A stretch of DNA of 19,861 nucleotides from Pseudomonadota bacterium. GTDB lineage: Bacteria; Pseudomonadota; Gammaproteobacteria; Burkholderiales; Burkholderiaceae_C. Under the pieces are notes generated by a model. That model worked only from the letters and a program-made list of their open reading frames with translations. It searched no databases and had not been told where the DNA came from. The translations under genes and the position numbers were made by a program. The DNA is taken from contig JAEYPG010000292.1 of NCBI GenBank assembly GCA_023410975.1, positions 1-19,861 of the forward strand, written 5' to 3'. How positions within the stretch are numbered: position 1 is the first letter of the stretch; every line of letters begins with the position of its first letter. Positions 1 to 7,697 of the stretch are shown piece by piece.

Positions 1-39
1 TCTCAGGGCCAAGGCCCGCTTGCGTCTTGCTTCACCCAT
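1..39 (-). CDS. Possible start of a gene running off the left edge
   Basis: An ATG on the minus strand at 39 opens a frame that stays open to the window edge (13 codons), beginning MGEARRKRALALR. Short basic starts of the form MGEA(R/K)RR are common at the beginning of small hypothetical proteins in proteobacteria, which is the only positive evidence. No clear Shine-Dalgarno sequence precedes it. If real, it would be transcribed divergently from the catabolic operon, and the 424 bases between them would hold both promoters. The fragment is too short to assign a function. Confidence 0.25.
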   Translation of the reverse strand, partial: MGEARRKRALALR

Positions 40-335
40 CGGGTGAGTCTGCCTGACCGAGCCAAGTGCTTGTCAGCATTGGCCCGCTGGCTGATTCACA
101 CGGCGGCAACCGCCGGATTTAGGCTCAGTCTGGACGCCCGCCGCCGCAGGTCATCGGTGCATTGATGCCCCACCTCGTGCCGCCTGCCTGAAGCAGGCAT
201 GGCCGCGCGCTCGGGCGGCCTGCACGGAGCCGTACCCCATTCATCCGCCAATGCCATACGCGTTCGATTTAGCTGCGTGGGCAACCTTTTGCCGCTCCAG
301 CGATCGTGGCATCGGCACGTTCATTCTTCGGTCGC

Positions 336-345
336 GGGTTAACCC
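336..345. promoter_or_regulatory. Perfect 10-bp palindrome, candidate operator
   Basis: GGGTTAACCC is a perfect inverted repeat about 120 bases before the first codon of the operon. Its position in the AT-richer promoter zone makes it a candidate binding site for a dimeric regulator, possibly the response regulator at 10797-11399 or a regulator outside the window. No promoter hexamers could be assigned with confidence next to it, and a 10-bp palindrome may occur by chance. Confidence 0.25.
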
Positions 346-350
346 TGGAA

Positions 351-369
351 GTATTTCGGAGATCGATAC
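351..369. promoter_or_regulatory. Imperfect inverted repeat GTAT-N11-ATAC
   Basis: GTAT and ATAC are separated by 11 bases, a spacing like that of the T-N11-A sites used by LysR-type regulators. No LysR gene is present in the window, so the binding protein, if there is one, is unknown. It sits only five bases after the GGGTTAACCC palindrome and about 95 bases before the first gene, which is why it is worth recording; on its own the match is weak. Confidence 0.15.
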
Positions 370-463
370 CGCGAATGGAAATGTTCAATTTTTCAGATGC
401 GGCGCTCCTCTTTAGCCTTGCGTCCACTCACTGATCGTCCATTTCTCCCCAAGCAAACCGACC

Positions 464-1621
464 ATGTTCAAGTACTTCCCCACCAACTACGTCTGGAACC
501 TGTCCGTCGATCTGGCCATCGAAATGGGCGCCAGGATTGGCGAGATCGAAGAGATGTGCGCGCCGTTGCAGGAGGCGTCCAAAGCGCCGGATGCGGCAGG
601 CACCCAGGCATTCCGCGAGACGTGGTCGAAGATGGCCGACAAGCTGTGCGCGCTGGCCGAGGAGGACGAGGCCCGCGGGCGGCTGCTGTCGGCCGGCGAG
701 AAGTACAACCGCGCCGCCACGTACCTCATCACCTGCGAGCGGCTGCAGGCGCATGGCGCGCCGGGGCGCCTGGCGCTGTACCAGCCCTTCCTCGAAGTCT
801 TCGCGCGCGGCATCCGTCTGTCGAAGGAAAACTGCGAGCGCGTCGAGATTCCCTACGAAGGCAAGGTGATCTCGGGCCTGTACGTGCGCGTGGAGGGCGT
901 GCAGGGACCGGCGCCGATCCTGGTGCAGGTCAACGGTCTGGACTCCACCAAGGAGATGAAGCACCGCGTGGGACTGCCGGCTTGGTTGGCCAGGCGCGGC
1001 GTGTCCTCGCTGGTCATTGACCAGCCCGGCACCGGCGAGGCGCTGCGCCTGCACGGCATGACCGCGCGCTTCGACAGCGAGCACTGGGCCAGCCGCGTGG
1101 TGGATTGGCTGGAGACGCGGGAAGACGTCGATGCCAGGCGCATCGGCCTGGAAGGGGTGTCTCTGGGCGGCTACTACTGCCCGCGCGCCGTGGCCTTCGA
1201 GCCGCGCTTTGCCTGCGGCGTGGCGTGGGGTGCCAACCATGACTGGCGCGACGTGCAGAAGCGCCGCCTGGAAAAGGAAGGCAGCCTCCCCGTGCCGCAC
1301 TACTGGGCGCACGTGCAATGGGTCTGGGGTGCCAAGGACATCGACGACTTCATGCGCATCGCGGAGAACGTCCACCTGGACGGCGTGGTCGAGAAGATCA
1401 AGGTGCCGTTCCTGGTCACGCACGGCGAGAAGGACTCGCAGATTCCGCTCAAGTGGGCGCAGCGCACCTATGAGCAGCTGGTCAACGCGCCGAAGCGCGA
1501 GCTGAAGGTGTTCACCGAGCGCGAGGGCGGCGTGCAGCACTCCAGCTTCGACAACAGCATCAATGCCGGCCAGTACATCGCCGACTGGGTTGCCGAAACC
1601 CTGGGCGCCCGCACCGCCTGA
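464..1621 (+). CDS. Alpha/beta hydrolase, C-C hydrolase type (DHPON hydrolase/FrsA-like)
   Basis: The protein has 385 residues. An all-helical N-terminal part (about 1-120) precedes an alpha/beta-hydrolase core. The nucleophile elbow is GVSLGG with Ser233; the acid is probably Asp324 (HGEKDSQIP) and the base His359 (GGVQHSS), so the triad looks complete. Architecture and length fit the family of 2,6-dihydroxypseudooxynicotine hydrolase and FrsA-like esterases, some of which cleave a carbon-carbon bond next to a ketone. As first gene of a ring-cleavage operon it probably acts on a ring-cleavage product or on a ketone/ester side chain; this is inference from context. The enzyme has no signal peptide and should be cytoplasmic. 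The ATG at 464 is the only sensible start, although its Shine-Dalgarno match is poor. The next gene follows after 34 bases. Confidence 0.9.
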   Translation: MFKYFPTNYVWNLSVDLAIEMGARIGEIEEMCAPLQEASKAPDAAGTQAFRETWSKMADKLCALAEEDEARGRLLSAGEKYNRAATYLITCERLQAHGAPGRLALYQPFLEVFARGIRLSKENCERVEIPYEGKVISGLYVRVEGVQGPAPILVQVNGLDSTKEMKHRVGLPAWLARRGVSSLVIDQPGTGEALRLHGMTARFDSEHWASRVVDWLETREDVDARRIGLEGVSLGGYYCPRAVAFEPRFACGVAWGANHDWRDVQKRRLEKEGSLPVPHYWAHVQWVWGAKDIDDFMRIAENVHLDGVVEKIKVPFLVTHGEKDSQIPLKWAQRTYEQLVNAPKRELKVFTEREGGVQHSSFDNSINAGQYIADWVAETLGARTA

Positions 1622-1655
1622 CTCCTCTCACCACACACCCAACGGGAGACAACCC

Positions 1656-2609
1656 ATGAACATCATCGGGCCCGACGCCCTGGTCTTCGGCGTCGACGAC
1701 GTGGCCGCCTGCAGCCAGTACCTCATCGACTACGGCCTGGTGCCGGCCGGCGCGGACGCGGGGGGCGGCCGTTTCGAGGCGATGGATGGCACAGCCATCG
1801 TCATCCGCCACCAGGACGACCCCGCGCTGCCGCCTTCGCTGGGTACGGCCAGCATGCTGCGCGAGACGGTGTACGGCGTGGCCGACGAGGCTGCGCTCGA
1901 CGCCATCGCCGCCGAGCTGGCCAAGGACCGCAAGGTCCGGCGGGAAGGTGGCGTGGTGCGCGCGCTGGACGACATGGGCTTTGCGCTGGCCTTCCAGGTC
2001 ACGGTGCGCCGCCCGCTGGACTTGCCTGGCGAGCGCGTGAACGCGCCGGGCGCGCCGGCGCAGCGCCCGGCCAACGCGCTGGGCGTGGACCCGAAGGCGG
2101 AGATCGTGCCGCGCACGCTTTCGCACGTCGTGTACTTCGTGCCCGACGCGGCCAAGGCCGAGGCCTTCTACGCCCGCCTTGGTTTCGTCTGCACCGACCG
2201 CTTCACCGGTGTGGGCCCGTTCCTGCGCCCGGCCGGCACGCAGGACCACCACACGCTGTTCCTGATCCAGACGCCGCCGTTCATGAAGGGCATCGAGCAC
2301 TTCACCTTCCACATGGGCGGGCCCACCGAGGTCATGCAGGCCGGCACCCGCTTCGTGCACAAGGGCTACGAGTCCTTCTGGGGGCCGGGCCGCCACCTCT
2401 TCGGCTCCAACTGGTTCTGGTACTTCAACAGCCCGCTGGGCTGCCACGTCGAGTACGACGCCGACATGGACCTGCACGACGGTGCCTGGCAGGCTCGCGT
2501 GGCGCCCATGGGCGCGGACGCCTCGCAGCTGTTCCTGTTCCAGCACCGCGACAAGTGGGCGCCGGGCGGCCCGCCCCCGGGACCGGAACGCGTGGCCGTG
2601 GACCACTGA
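1656..2609 (+). CDS. VOC-family extradiol ring-cleavage dioxygenase
   Basis: The protein has 317 residues and two vicinal-oxygen-chelate modules, the usual size and build of type I extradiol dioxygenases (2,3-dihydroxybiphenyl or catechol 2,3-dioxygenase relatives). The C-terminal module carries the expected Fe(II) ligands: His157 (LSHVVYFV), His215 (IEHFTFHM) and Glu266 (CHVEYDAD). The N-terminal module is degenerate, as is normal. It should open a catechol-like ring next to the two hydroxyls using O2. The open frame extends upstream into the previous gene, but the ATG at 1656 is preceded by GGGAG at 1644-1648 and gives the right family start (MNIIGPDALVFGVDD). The position directly before a Rieske protein and a flavin monooxygenase suggests that it acts on the monooxygenase product. 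The substrate is not determined. Confidence 0.92.
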   Translation: MNIIGPDALVFGVDDVAACSQYLIDYGLVPAGADAGGGRFEAMDGTAIVIRHQDDPALPPSLGTASMLRETVYGVADEAALDAIAAELAKDRKVRREGGVVRALDDMGFALAFQVTVRRPLDLPGERVNAPGAPAQRPANALGVDPKAEIVPRTLSHVVYFVPDAAKAEAFYARLGFVCTDRFTGVGPFLRPAGTQDHHTLFLIQTPPFMKGIEHFTFHMGGPTEVMQAGTRFVHKGYESFWGPGRHLFGSNWFWYFNSPLGCHVEYDADMDLHDGAWQARVAPMGADASQLFLFQHRDKWAPGGPPPGPERVAVDH

Positions 2610-2626
2610 CCCCGGGGCCGGCCTTG

Positions 2627-2983
2627 ATGCACACCATCCGCCTCTGCCGCCTCGACGAGTTGCGCGAAGGCAGCTCGCGCGGCTTCGACCCTTGGGGGGA
2701 TGGGCGCGACACGGTGTTCATCGTGCGCCGGCAGGGCCTGCATGGCTGGCGCAACGCCTGTCCGCACTGGGCGGGCGCGCCCATGGCCTGGCGCAAGGAT
2801 GCCTACCTCAGCGGCGACGGCCAGCACATCGTCTGCCATGCCCACGGCGCCCGCTTCGACATCGCCACCGGCGTCTGCACCCTGGGCCCTTGCCTGGGCC
2901 AGGCGCTCACGCCGGTCCCGATCCGGGACATCGACGGCGAGATCCATCTCGCGACCAACACATCTCAGGAGACGAACCCATGA
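2627..2983 (+). CDS. Stand-alone Rieske [2Fe-2S] ferredoxin-like protein
   Basis: This 118-residue protein is essentially one Rieske domain. The cluster ligands are Cys45 and His47 (ACPHWAG) and Cys70 and His73 (VCHAHGARFD), followed by the characteristic GARFD/ATG turn. It has no membrane segment or oxygenase catalytic domain, so it should be a small soluble electron carrier. No Rieske-type ring-hydroxylating oxygenase or dedicated reductase is in the window. The partner could be encoded elsewhere, or the protein could keep the neighbouring dioxygenase iron reduced. The start at 2627 is chosen because it gives the correct length; the frame extends upstream inside the dioxygenase gene. The Shine-Dalgarno match is weak, so translation may be coupled to the gene 17 bases before. 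Its TGA overlaps the next gene's ATG (ATGA, 2980-2983). Confidence 0.88.
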   Translation: MHTIRLCRLDELREGSSRGFDPWGDGRDTVFIVRRQGLHGWRNACPHWAGAPMAWRKDAYLSGDGQHIVCHAHGARFDIATGVCTLGPCLGQALTPVPIRDIDGEIHLATNTSQETNP

Positions 2984-4110
2984 CTTGCGCGGCAAGGAAG
3001 ATCCTCATCATCGGCGGCGGCTTCTCGGGCATGTCCGCGGCCATTGAACTGCGCAAGCAGGGCGTGGCGGTGGACCTGGTAGAGATCGACCCCGGCTGGC
3101 GCTCCTACGGCGCCGGCATCAGCCTGGGCGGCGCCACGCTGCGCGCCTTCCGGCAGTTGGGCATCCTCGACGAGTTCATGCGCCAGGGGCACGCGGCCGA
3201 CGGCCTGGAGATCTTCCGGCCTGACGGCACGCCCATCGGCGTGCTGCCCACGCCGCGCATCGCCGGTGCGGACGTGCCTGGCGGCGGCGCCATCATGCGG
3301 CCGGTGCTCGCCCGCATCCTGGCCGACGCGACACGGGCCTCGGGCACGAGCGTGCGCCTGGGCTGCACCTTCAGCGCCATCGAGCAGGACGCCGAAGGTG
3401 CGGAAGTGACCTTCAGCGACGGCAGCCGCGGGCGCTACGACTTGGTGATCGGCGCCGATGGCCTGTATTCCAAGGTGCGCGAGAGCGTGTTTCCCACCGC
3501 GTCCAGGCCGCGCTACAGCGGGCAGGCGGTATGGCGCGCCGTGCTGCCGCGCCCGGCCGAGGTGAACACGGCCATGATGTGGATAGGCCCCAAGGTCAAG
3601 CCCGGCGTGAACCCGGTCTCGGCCACCGAGATGTACATGTTCATCACCGAGCACCGGCCGGTGAACGAACGGGTTGATCCCCAGGACTTCCCGCGGCTGA
3701 TGTCGGCGCTGCTGGAGGACTTCAGCGCGCCGCTGCTGCGCGCCATTCGCGAGAGCCTGGACGAGCGCTCGCAGATCGTGTTCCGCCCGCTCGAAGGCCT
3801 GCTGATGCCCCAGCCTTGGCACCACGGCCGTGTCGTGCTCATCGGCGACACGGTGCATGCCACCACGCCGCACCTGGCCTCGGGCGCGTGCATCGGCATC
3901 GAGGATGCCGTCGTGCTGGCCGAGGAGCTGGGCCGCGGCGGCCATGTGGAGGAGGCGCTGCAGGCCTTCCAGCGCCGGCGCTGGGAACGCTGCCGCATGG
4001 TGGTGGAGAACTCCGGCCGCCTGGGCGAGATCGAGATGGCCGGCGGCGACAAGGAAGAGCACGCCCGCATCATGCGCGAGTCCATGATGGCCCTGGCGGC
4101 GCCGATCTGA
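2980..4110 (+). CDS. FAD-dependent aromatic monooxygenase
   Basis: The protein has 376 residues and is a class A flavoprotein hydroxylase of the p-hydroxybenzoate-hydroxylase/PheA type. The FAD-binding GxGxxG appears as IIGGGFSG (10-17) with Glu35 at the end of beta-2. The DG motif is GADGLYSKVR (158-167) and the GD motif is VLIGDTVHATTPHLASG (286-302). Such enzymes use NAD(P)H and O2 to add a hydroxyl to a phenolic or N-heteroaromatic ring, here probably generating the diol that the dioxygenase at 1656 cleaves. The enzyme does not itself need a ferredoxin, so the coupled Rieske gene is noteworthy. The start is set by the ATGA overlap; the long upstream frame is a read-through of other genes. 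It is cytoplasmic. The substrate cannot be read from the sequence. Confidence 0.92.
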   Translation: MTCAARKILIIGGGFSGMSAAIELRKQGVAVDLVEIDPGWRSYGAGISLGGATLRAFRQLGILDEFMRQGHAADGLEIFRPDGTPIGVLPTPRIAGADVPGGGAIMRPVLARILADATRASGTSVRLGCTFSAIEQDAEGAEVTFSDGSRGRYDLVIGADGLYSKVRESVFPTASRPRYSGQAVWRAVLPRPAEVNTAMMWIGPKVKPGVNPVSATEMYMFITEHRPVNERVDPQDFPRLMSALLEDFSAPLLRAIRESLDERSQIVFRPLEGLLMPQPWHHGRVVLIGDTVHATTPHLASGACIGIEDAVVLAEELGRGGHVEEALQAFQRRRWERCRMVVENSGRLGEIEMAGGDKEEHARIMRESMMALAAPI

Positions 4111-4129
4111 GCCGGACCGGAGCAGCGTC

Positions 4130-5284
4130 ATGACGACGACGAGTACGGAACGCTGGCCCGGGCGAGCGGCGCTGATGGTGGCGCACTGCGCCGGCATGGT
4201 GGACCTGGTGGCCCTGCCGGTGTGGGTCGGCACGCTGATCGCCCACTATGGGCTCGACCCCCAGCAGGCCGGCGGCCTGGCCACGCTCTTCCTGGTGGGG
4301 GCGGTGGCGAGCAGCCTGTTCTTCGCGCCGCGCCTGCAGCGGCTTCACGCGCGGCGCGCCGCGACCCTGGGATTCCTGGTGGCGGGCGCCGCCTTCATCG
4401 GCGTGGCCTTCACCGCCGCGTATGCGGCGATGGCGCTGCTGCATGTCGTCGCTGGCGTGGGCGCGGCCTGCGCCCTGAGCTTCACGCACGGCACCATAGC
4501 CCGCAGCCAGCGGCCGCACCGGCTGTTCGCGCTCGTGGGCATCGCGCTGGGACTGTTCGCCGTGGTGTTCCTCGGCGCCACGCCGAAGCTGGTGGCGGCA
4601 GCCGGCGGCCCGGTGCTGTTCATGGTGTTCGGCGGCGTGATGCTGGTGGCCGCGCTCGTCTGCGCTGCGCTGTTCCCGTTGCCGCCGCAAGCGGATGCAC
4701 GCCAGGCGGGTGGCCCGTCCACGGGCCGCATCGGCACGGCGGTGTGGTTCGGCGCGCTGGGCATCAGCTGCATGACGGTGGTGCAGGCCATGGTCTTCAG
4801 CTTCCTGGAGCGCATCGGCGCCGACCGGGGCTTCGGACTGGAAGCCGTCACCGGCGTGCTGATCGCGCTGGGCATCGTCAACCTGTTCCCAGCCGCGCTG
4901 GCTGCGGCGCTGGAGCAGCGGGTGCAGGCGCGCCACGTCGTGCTGGCCGGGCCGATGGTGCAGGCCGCTCTGGCGTTGACCATCGCGCAGTCAACCACCT
5001 TCGCACCCTACGCCGGCGCGGCAGCCTTCTTCGCCGCCGTGATGATCTTCACCCACACCTACGCCTTCGGCCTCATCGCCAGGCTCGACCCCAGCGGACG
5101 CGTGCTGGCGGCCACGCCGGCGATGCTCATGGTCGGCTCGGCCATCGGCCCGGTCCTGGGCGGCACGCTGGTCAAGTTCCAGGGCTACGGCAGCCTGGGA
5201 CTGGCCGCCGCAGCGATGGCCTGCATTGCCGTGGCGTGCTTCAGCCGTGCCCGTGCGCCGGTGCCCGCCTTGCGTGCCGCCTGA
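4130..5284 (+). CDS. Major facilitator superfamily transporter
   Basis: The 384-residue protein is very hydrophobic, with about 11-12 predicted membrane segments in two halves separated by a polar stretch around residues 184-200 (rich in Pro, Gln, Gly). A basic loop after the second segment (APRLQRLHARRA) replaces the usual MFS motif A. It is short for the superfamily but otherwise intact. It probably carries the pathway substrate or an intermediate across the inner membrane; the direction and ligand are unknown. A CCGGAG Shine-Dalgarno sequence lies before the ATG at 4130, 19 bases after the monooxygenase stop. MFS carriers in aromatic catabolic operons usually import the aromatic acid, which is the basis for the suggested role. 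Confidence 0.85.
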   Translation: MTTTSTERWPGRAALMVAHCAGMVDLVALPVWVGTLIAHYGLDPQQAGGLATLFLVGAVASSLFFAPRLQRLHARRAATLGFLVAGAAFIGVAFTAAYAAMALLHVVAGVGAACALSFTHGTIARSQRPHRLFALVGIALGLFAVVFLGATPKLVAAAGGPVLFMVFGGVMLVAALVCAALFPLPPQADARQAGGPSTGRIGTAVWFGALGISCMTVVQAMVFSFLERIGADRGFGLEAVTGVLIALGIVNLFPAALAAALEQRVQARHVVLAGPMVQAALALTIAQSTTFAPYAGAAAFFAAVMIFTHTYAFGLIARLDPSGRVLAATPAMLMVGSAIGPVLGGTLVKFQGYGSLGLAAAAMACIAVACFSRARAPVPALRAA

Positions 5285-5325
5285 GCGCCCGGCTTTCCCC
5301 GCACAACGACCACAAGGAGAACTCC

Positions 5326-6126
5326 ATGACCCGCCATCCCCGGCGTCGCTTGATCGACCTGTCCATCTACCTGGAGAACGACGTGCTGTCGGATCCGCCG
5401 CCGCTGGCTCCGAAGATCACGTACCAGAAGCACGCCGACACGCTGCCCGAGTTCATGGCCATGTTGCCCGGCACGAAGGCCGAGGACTATCCGGACGGCG
5501 AGGCCGCCGCAGCCGAGTGGGTGACGCTGACCACGCACAACGGCACGCACCTGGACGCGCCGTACCACTTCCACTCCACCATGGACCGCAAGCTGGGCGA
5601 GGCCAAGCCTTCCATGACCATCGACGAGGTACCGCTGGAGTGGTGCTTCCAGCCGGGCGTGAAGCTGGACTTCCGCCACTTTCCCGACGGCTACGTCGCC
5701 ACCGCGGCCGACGTGCAGGCGGAGCTGGCTCGCATCGGCCACGAGCTGCAGCCGCTGGACATCGTGGTGGTCAACACCCGCGCCGGCTCCCGCTACGGCC
5801 ACAAGGACTACCTGCTCTGCGGCTGCGGCATGGGCTACGAGGCAACCATGTACCTGCTGGAGCGCGGCGTGCGCCTCACGGGCACGGACGCCTGGAGCTG
5901 GGACGCGCCGTTCTCGTACACCGCCAGGAAGATTGCCGAGACCGGCGACAAGAGCCTGATCTGGGAGGGCCACAAGGCCGGGCGCGACATCGGCTACTGC
6001 CACCTGGAGAAGCTGCACAACCTGGAATCCCTGCCGCCGCACGGTTTTCTCGTCTCCTGCTTCCCGCACAAGATCCGCGGCGCCTCGGCCGGCTGGACGC
6101 GCGCGGTGGCCATCCTCGAAGACTGA
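5326..6126 (+). CDS. Cyclase-family metal-dependent hydrolase (kynurenine formamidase/isatin hydrolase-like)
   Basis: The protein has 266 residues. The signature HxGTHxDxPxH of the cyclase family is present as HNGTHLDAPYH (71-81), giving metal ligands His71, His75 and Asp77. The family includes kynurenine formamidase (KynB) and isatin hydrolase, which hydrolyse amide or lactam bonds with Mn or Zn. Members in ring-cleavage operons may also open lactones or act on cyclic enol intermediates; that role here is inference. The start at 5326 follows a strong AAGGAGA (5314-5320); the longer open frame upstream runs through the transporter gene and is spurious. There is no signal peptide. The next gene, a cupin, starts 18 bases after the stop. 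Confidence 0.88.
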   Translation: MTRHPRRRLIDLSIYLENDVLSDPPPLAPKITYQKHADTLPEFMAMLPGTKAEDYPDGEAAAAEWVTLTTHNGTHLDAPYHFHSTMDRKLGEAKPSMTIDEVPLEWCFQPGVKLDFRHFPDGYVATAADVQAELARIGHELQPLDIVVVNTRAGSRYGHKDYLLCGCGMGYEATMYLLERGVRLTGTDAWSWDAPFSYTARKIAETGDKSLIWEGHKAGRDIGYCHLEKLHNLESLPPHGFLVSCFPHKIRGASAGWTRAVAILED

Positions 6127-6144
6127 CCCAAGAGAGCCCTCGAC

Positions 6145-6726
6145 ATGAGCTTTCCCCCCATCCACCGCGTCGTCACCGGCCACGATGCCGAAGGCAAGGC
6201 CATCCTTGCCAGCAACGGGCCCTTGTCCACCGTGCAGGAGGTCCGGGCCATCCCCGGCACCGTGTTCCACGAGGTCTGGGCCACCAGCGGCAGCCCCGCG
6301 CCGGTGGACAACGGCGCCGACCCCACCGTTGGCTCCCTGATGCTGCCGCCGCCCAAGCAGGGCACGCGCATGCGCTTCGTGGACATCCCGCCCGACACGG
6401 CCGAGTTCCTGGCCCAGGGTGCGGCCCGGATGGGGCAGGCCTTCTCGCAGATCGGCGACCAGGCCGCCTCCACCGTGAAGGCCGACTCGCCGCACCCGCT
6501 GATGCACCGTACCGAGTCGGTGGACTACGGCATCGTCATCGAGGGCGAGATGACGCTCGTGCTCGATGACGCCGAGGTGCTGCTCAAGCCCGGCAGCGTG
6601 GTCGTGCAGCGCGGCACCAACCACGCCTGGGCCAACCGCTCCGGCAAGCCGTGCCGCATGCTGTTCGTGCTGGTGGACGGCGCCTACGACCCCGCTATCC
6701 GCGAAGCCCTGGAGGTGCGGGCATGA
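6145..6726 (+). CDS. Cupin-domain protein
   Basis: The protein has 193 residues with a single cupin barrel in the C-terminal half. Conserved features are the MHRTESVDYGIVIEGE stretch (120-135), a typical PGSVVVQRG strand (149-157) and NHAWANRSG (159-167). Likely metal-site residues are His117 or His121, Glu124 and His160, a pattern common to a widespread proteobacterial cupin family of unknown chemistry. The N-terminal 100 residues are not a recognisable cupin and may form a cap. Its setting suggests an isomerase, hydrolase or binding role on a ring-cleavage intermediate, but the function is not known. A weak AAGAGAG precedes the ATG. The stop overlaps the next start (ATGA, 6723-6726), implying translational coupling with the binding protein. 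Confidence 0.85.
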   Translation: MSFPPIHRVVTGHDAEGKAILASNGPLSTVQEVRAIPGTVFHEVWATSGSPAPVDNGADPTVGSLMLPPPKQGTRMRFVDIPPDTAEFLAQGAARMGQAFSQIGDQAASTVKADSPHPLMHRTESVDYGIVIEGEMTLVLDDAEVLLKPGSVVVQRGTNHAWANRSGKPCRMLFVLVDGAYDPAIREALEVRA

Positions 6727-7697
6727 CGACGCGGCGTTCCTTCATGGCCGCCTCGCTGGCCTGGCCGCTGGCCGGCGCGGCGCTGGCCCAGGCGGGCGAG
6801 TTTCCCAGCCGGCCCGTCAGCTGGGTCGTGCCTTACCCGCCCGGCGGCTTCGGTGACGCGCTCTCCAGGCTGCTGGCACAAAAGCTTGAAGGCCAGCTCG
6901 GCCGGACGGTGATCGTCGAGAACAAGCCCGGCGCGGGCGGCCAAATCGCGGCGGCCCACGTCAAGCAGCAGCCGGCGGACGGCCACACGCTGCTCTACGG
7001 CGACCTGGGCCCCTTCGCGATGAACGCCGGCCTCTACCCGAAGCTCAACTACGACACGCTCAAGGACTTCACGCCGCTGACACGGCTGCTGACCTCGCCC
7101 TTGCTGGTGGTGGTCCCGGCCAGCAGCCCGTTCAAGACCTGGGCCGACCTGCTGGCCGCGTCGCGAAGCGGCGACGGGTTGAACTACGGCTCCTATGGCG
7201 TGGGCAGCCAGCCGCACATCTGGGGCGAGATGCTCAAGCGCCAGACCGGAGGCCGCTTCAACCACCTGCCGTACAAGGGCGCGGCGCCCGCGGTGCAGGA
7301 TCTCATGGGCGGGCACCTGCACCTGATGCTGGACGTGATCGCCAACAGCCTGCCGCTGGTGCGCGAAGGCAAGCTGCGCGCGCTGGCACTGGTGGGCAGC
7401 GACCGGCGCGTGGCGCAGCTGCCGGGCGTGCCGACGATGGCGGAGCTCGGACTGCCACAGCTCAACACACCGGGCTGGACCGGCGTGGTGGTGCGCCAGG
7501 GCACGCCGGCGCCGGTGGTGGGCCGGCTGCACGCTGCGGTGGTCCATGCGCTGCGGTCGCCGGAGGTGGCACAGCGCTACGGCGAACTGGGGCTGGCGGT
7601 CGCACCCCAGGAACCCGAAGCCTTTGCAGCCTTCATCCGTGCCGAGACGGCCCGCTGGGGCGAGGTCATCCGCACGGCGGGAGTCACGGTCGAATGA
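6723..7697 (+). CDS. Bug/TctC-family periplasmic solute-binding protein
   Basis: The protein has 324 residues. The N-terminus MTTRRSFMAAS followed by a hydrophobic stretch and ALA at 20-22 is an export signal, with a twin-arginine motif resembling TRRxF. The mature part shows the Bug hallmarks: VVPYPPGGFGD (35-45), a VENKPGAGG loop, and late LPGVPTMAELG. Bug proteins bind carboxylates or aromatic acids in the periplasm, and some belong to tripartite tricarboxylate transporters (TctABC). No TctA or TctB membrane gene is present here, so it is an orphan: it may lend itself to a distant transporter, or deliver ligand to a sensor. The start is fixed by the ATGA overlap with the cupin gene, and its own TGA overlaps the next ATG (7694-7697). 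Confidence 0.92.
   Translation: MTTRRSFMAASLAWPLAGAALAQAGEFPSRPVSWVVPYPPGGFGDALSRLLAQKLEGQLGRTVIVENKPGAGGQIAAAHVKQQPADGHTLLYGDLGPFAMNAGLYPKLNYDTLKDFTPLTRLLTSPLLVVVPASSPFKTWADLLAASRSGDGLNYGSYGVGSQPHIWGEMLKRQTGGRFNHLPYKGAAPAVQDLMGGHLHLMLDVIANSLPLVREGKLRALALVGSDRRVAQLPGVPTMAELGLPQLNTPGWTGVVVRQGTPAPVVGRLHAAVVHALRSPEVAQRYGELGLAVAPQEPEAFAAFIRAETARWGEVIRTAGVTVE

Larger units (their letters stand above)
40..463. other. Upstream intergenic region of the catabolic operon
   Basis: No convincing gene is visible in these 424 bases. A + frame open from base 1 to the TGA at 163-165 and a minus frame at 96-284 both exist, but neither gives a recognisable protein or a credible start. A short hairpin lies at 185-199 (six-base arms TGCCTG and CAGGCA around AAG). 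From about 270 onwards the base composition becomes less GC-rich than in the genes, with an AT-rich patch at about 378-398, as expected of a promoter zone. The two palindromes listed separately lie here. The leader of the first operon gene lacks a strong Shine-Dalgarno sequence. Confidence 0.5.

Noticed and set aside
1..165. + strand frame open from the left edge to TGA at 163-165, possibly a gene end
   Set aside because: The 54 residues match nothing I recognise, and the same bases also allow the minus-strand MGEARRK start; the evidence is insufficient.
428..1540. Long minus-strand open frame opposite the alpha/beta hydrolase gene
   Set aside because: It is antisense to a clear family protein, gives a His/Arg/Leu-rich unrecognisable product, and is expected in GC-rich DNA. 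Other long opposite frames (1560-2606, 2965-4233, 5185-6624, 7577-8668, 8808-9929) were dropped for the same reason.
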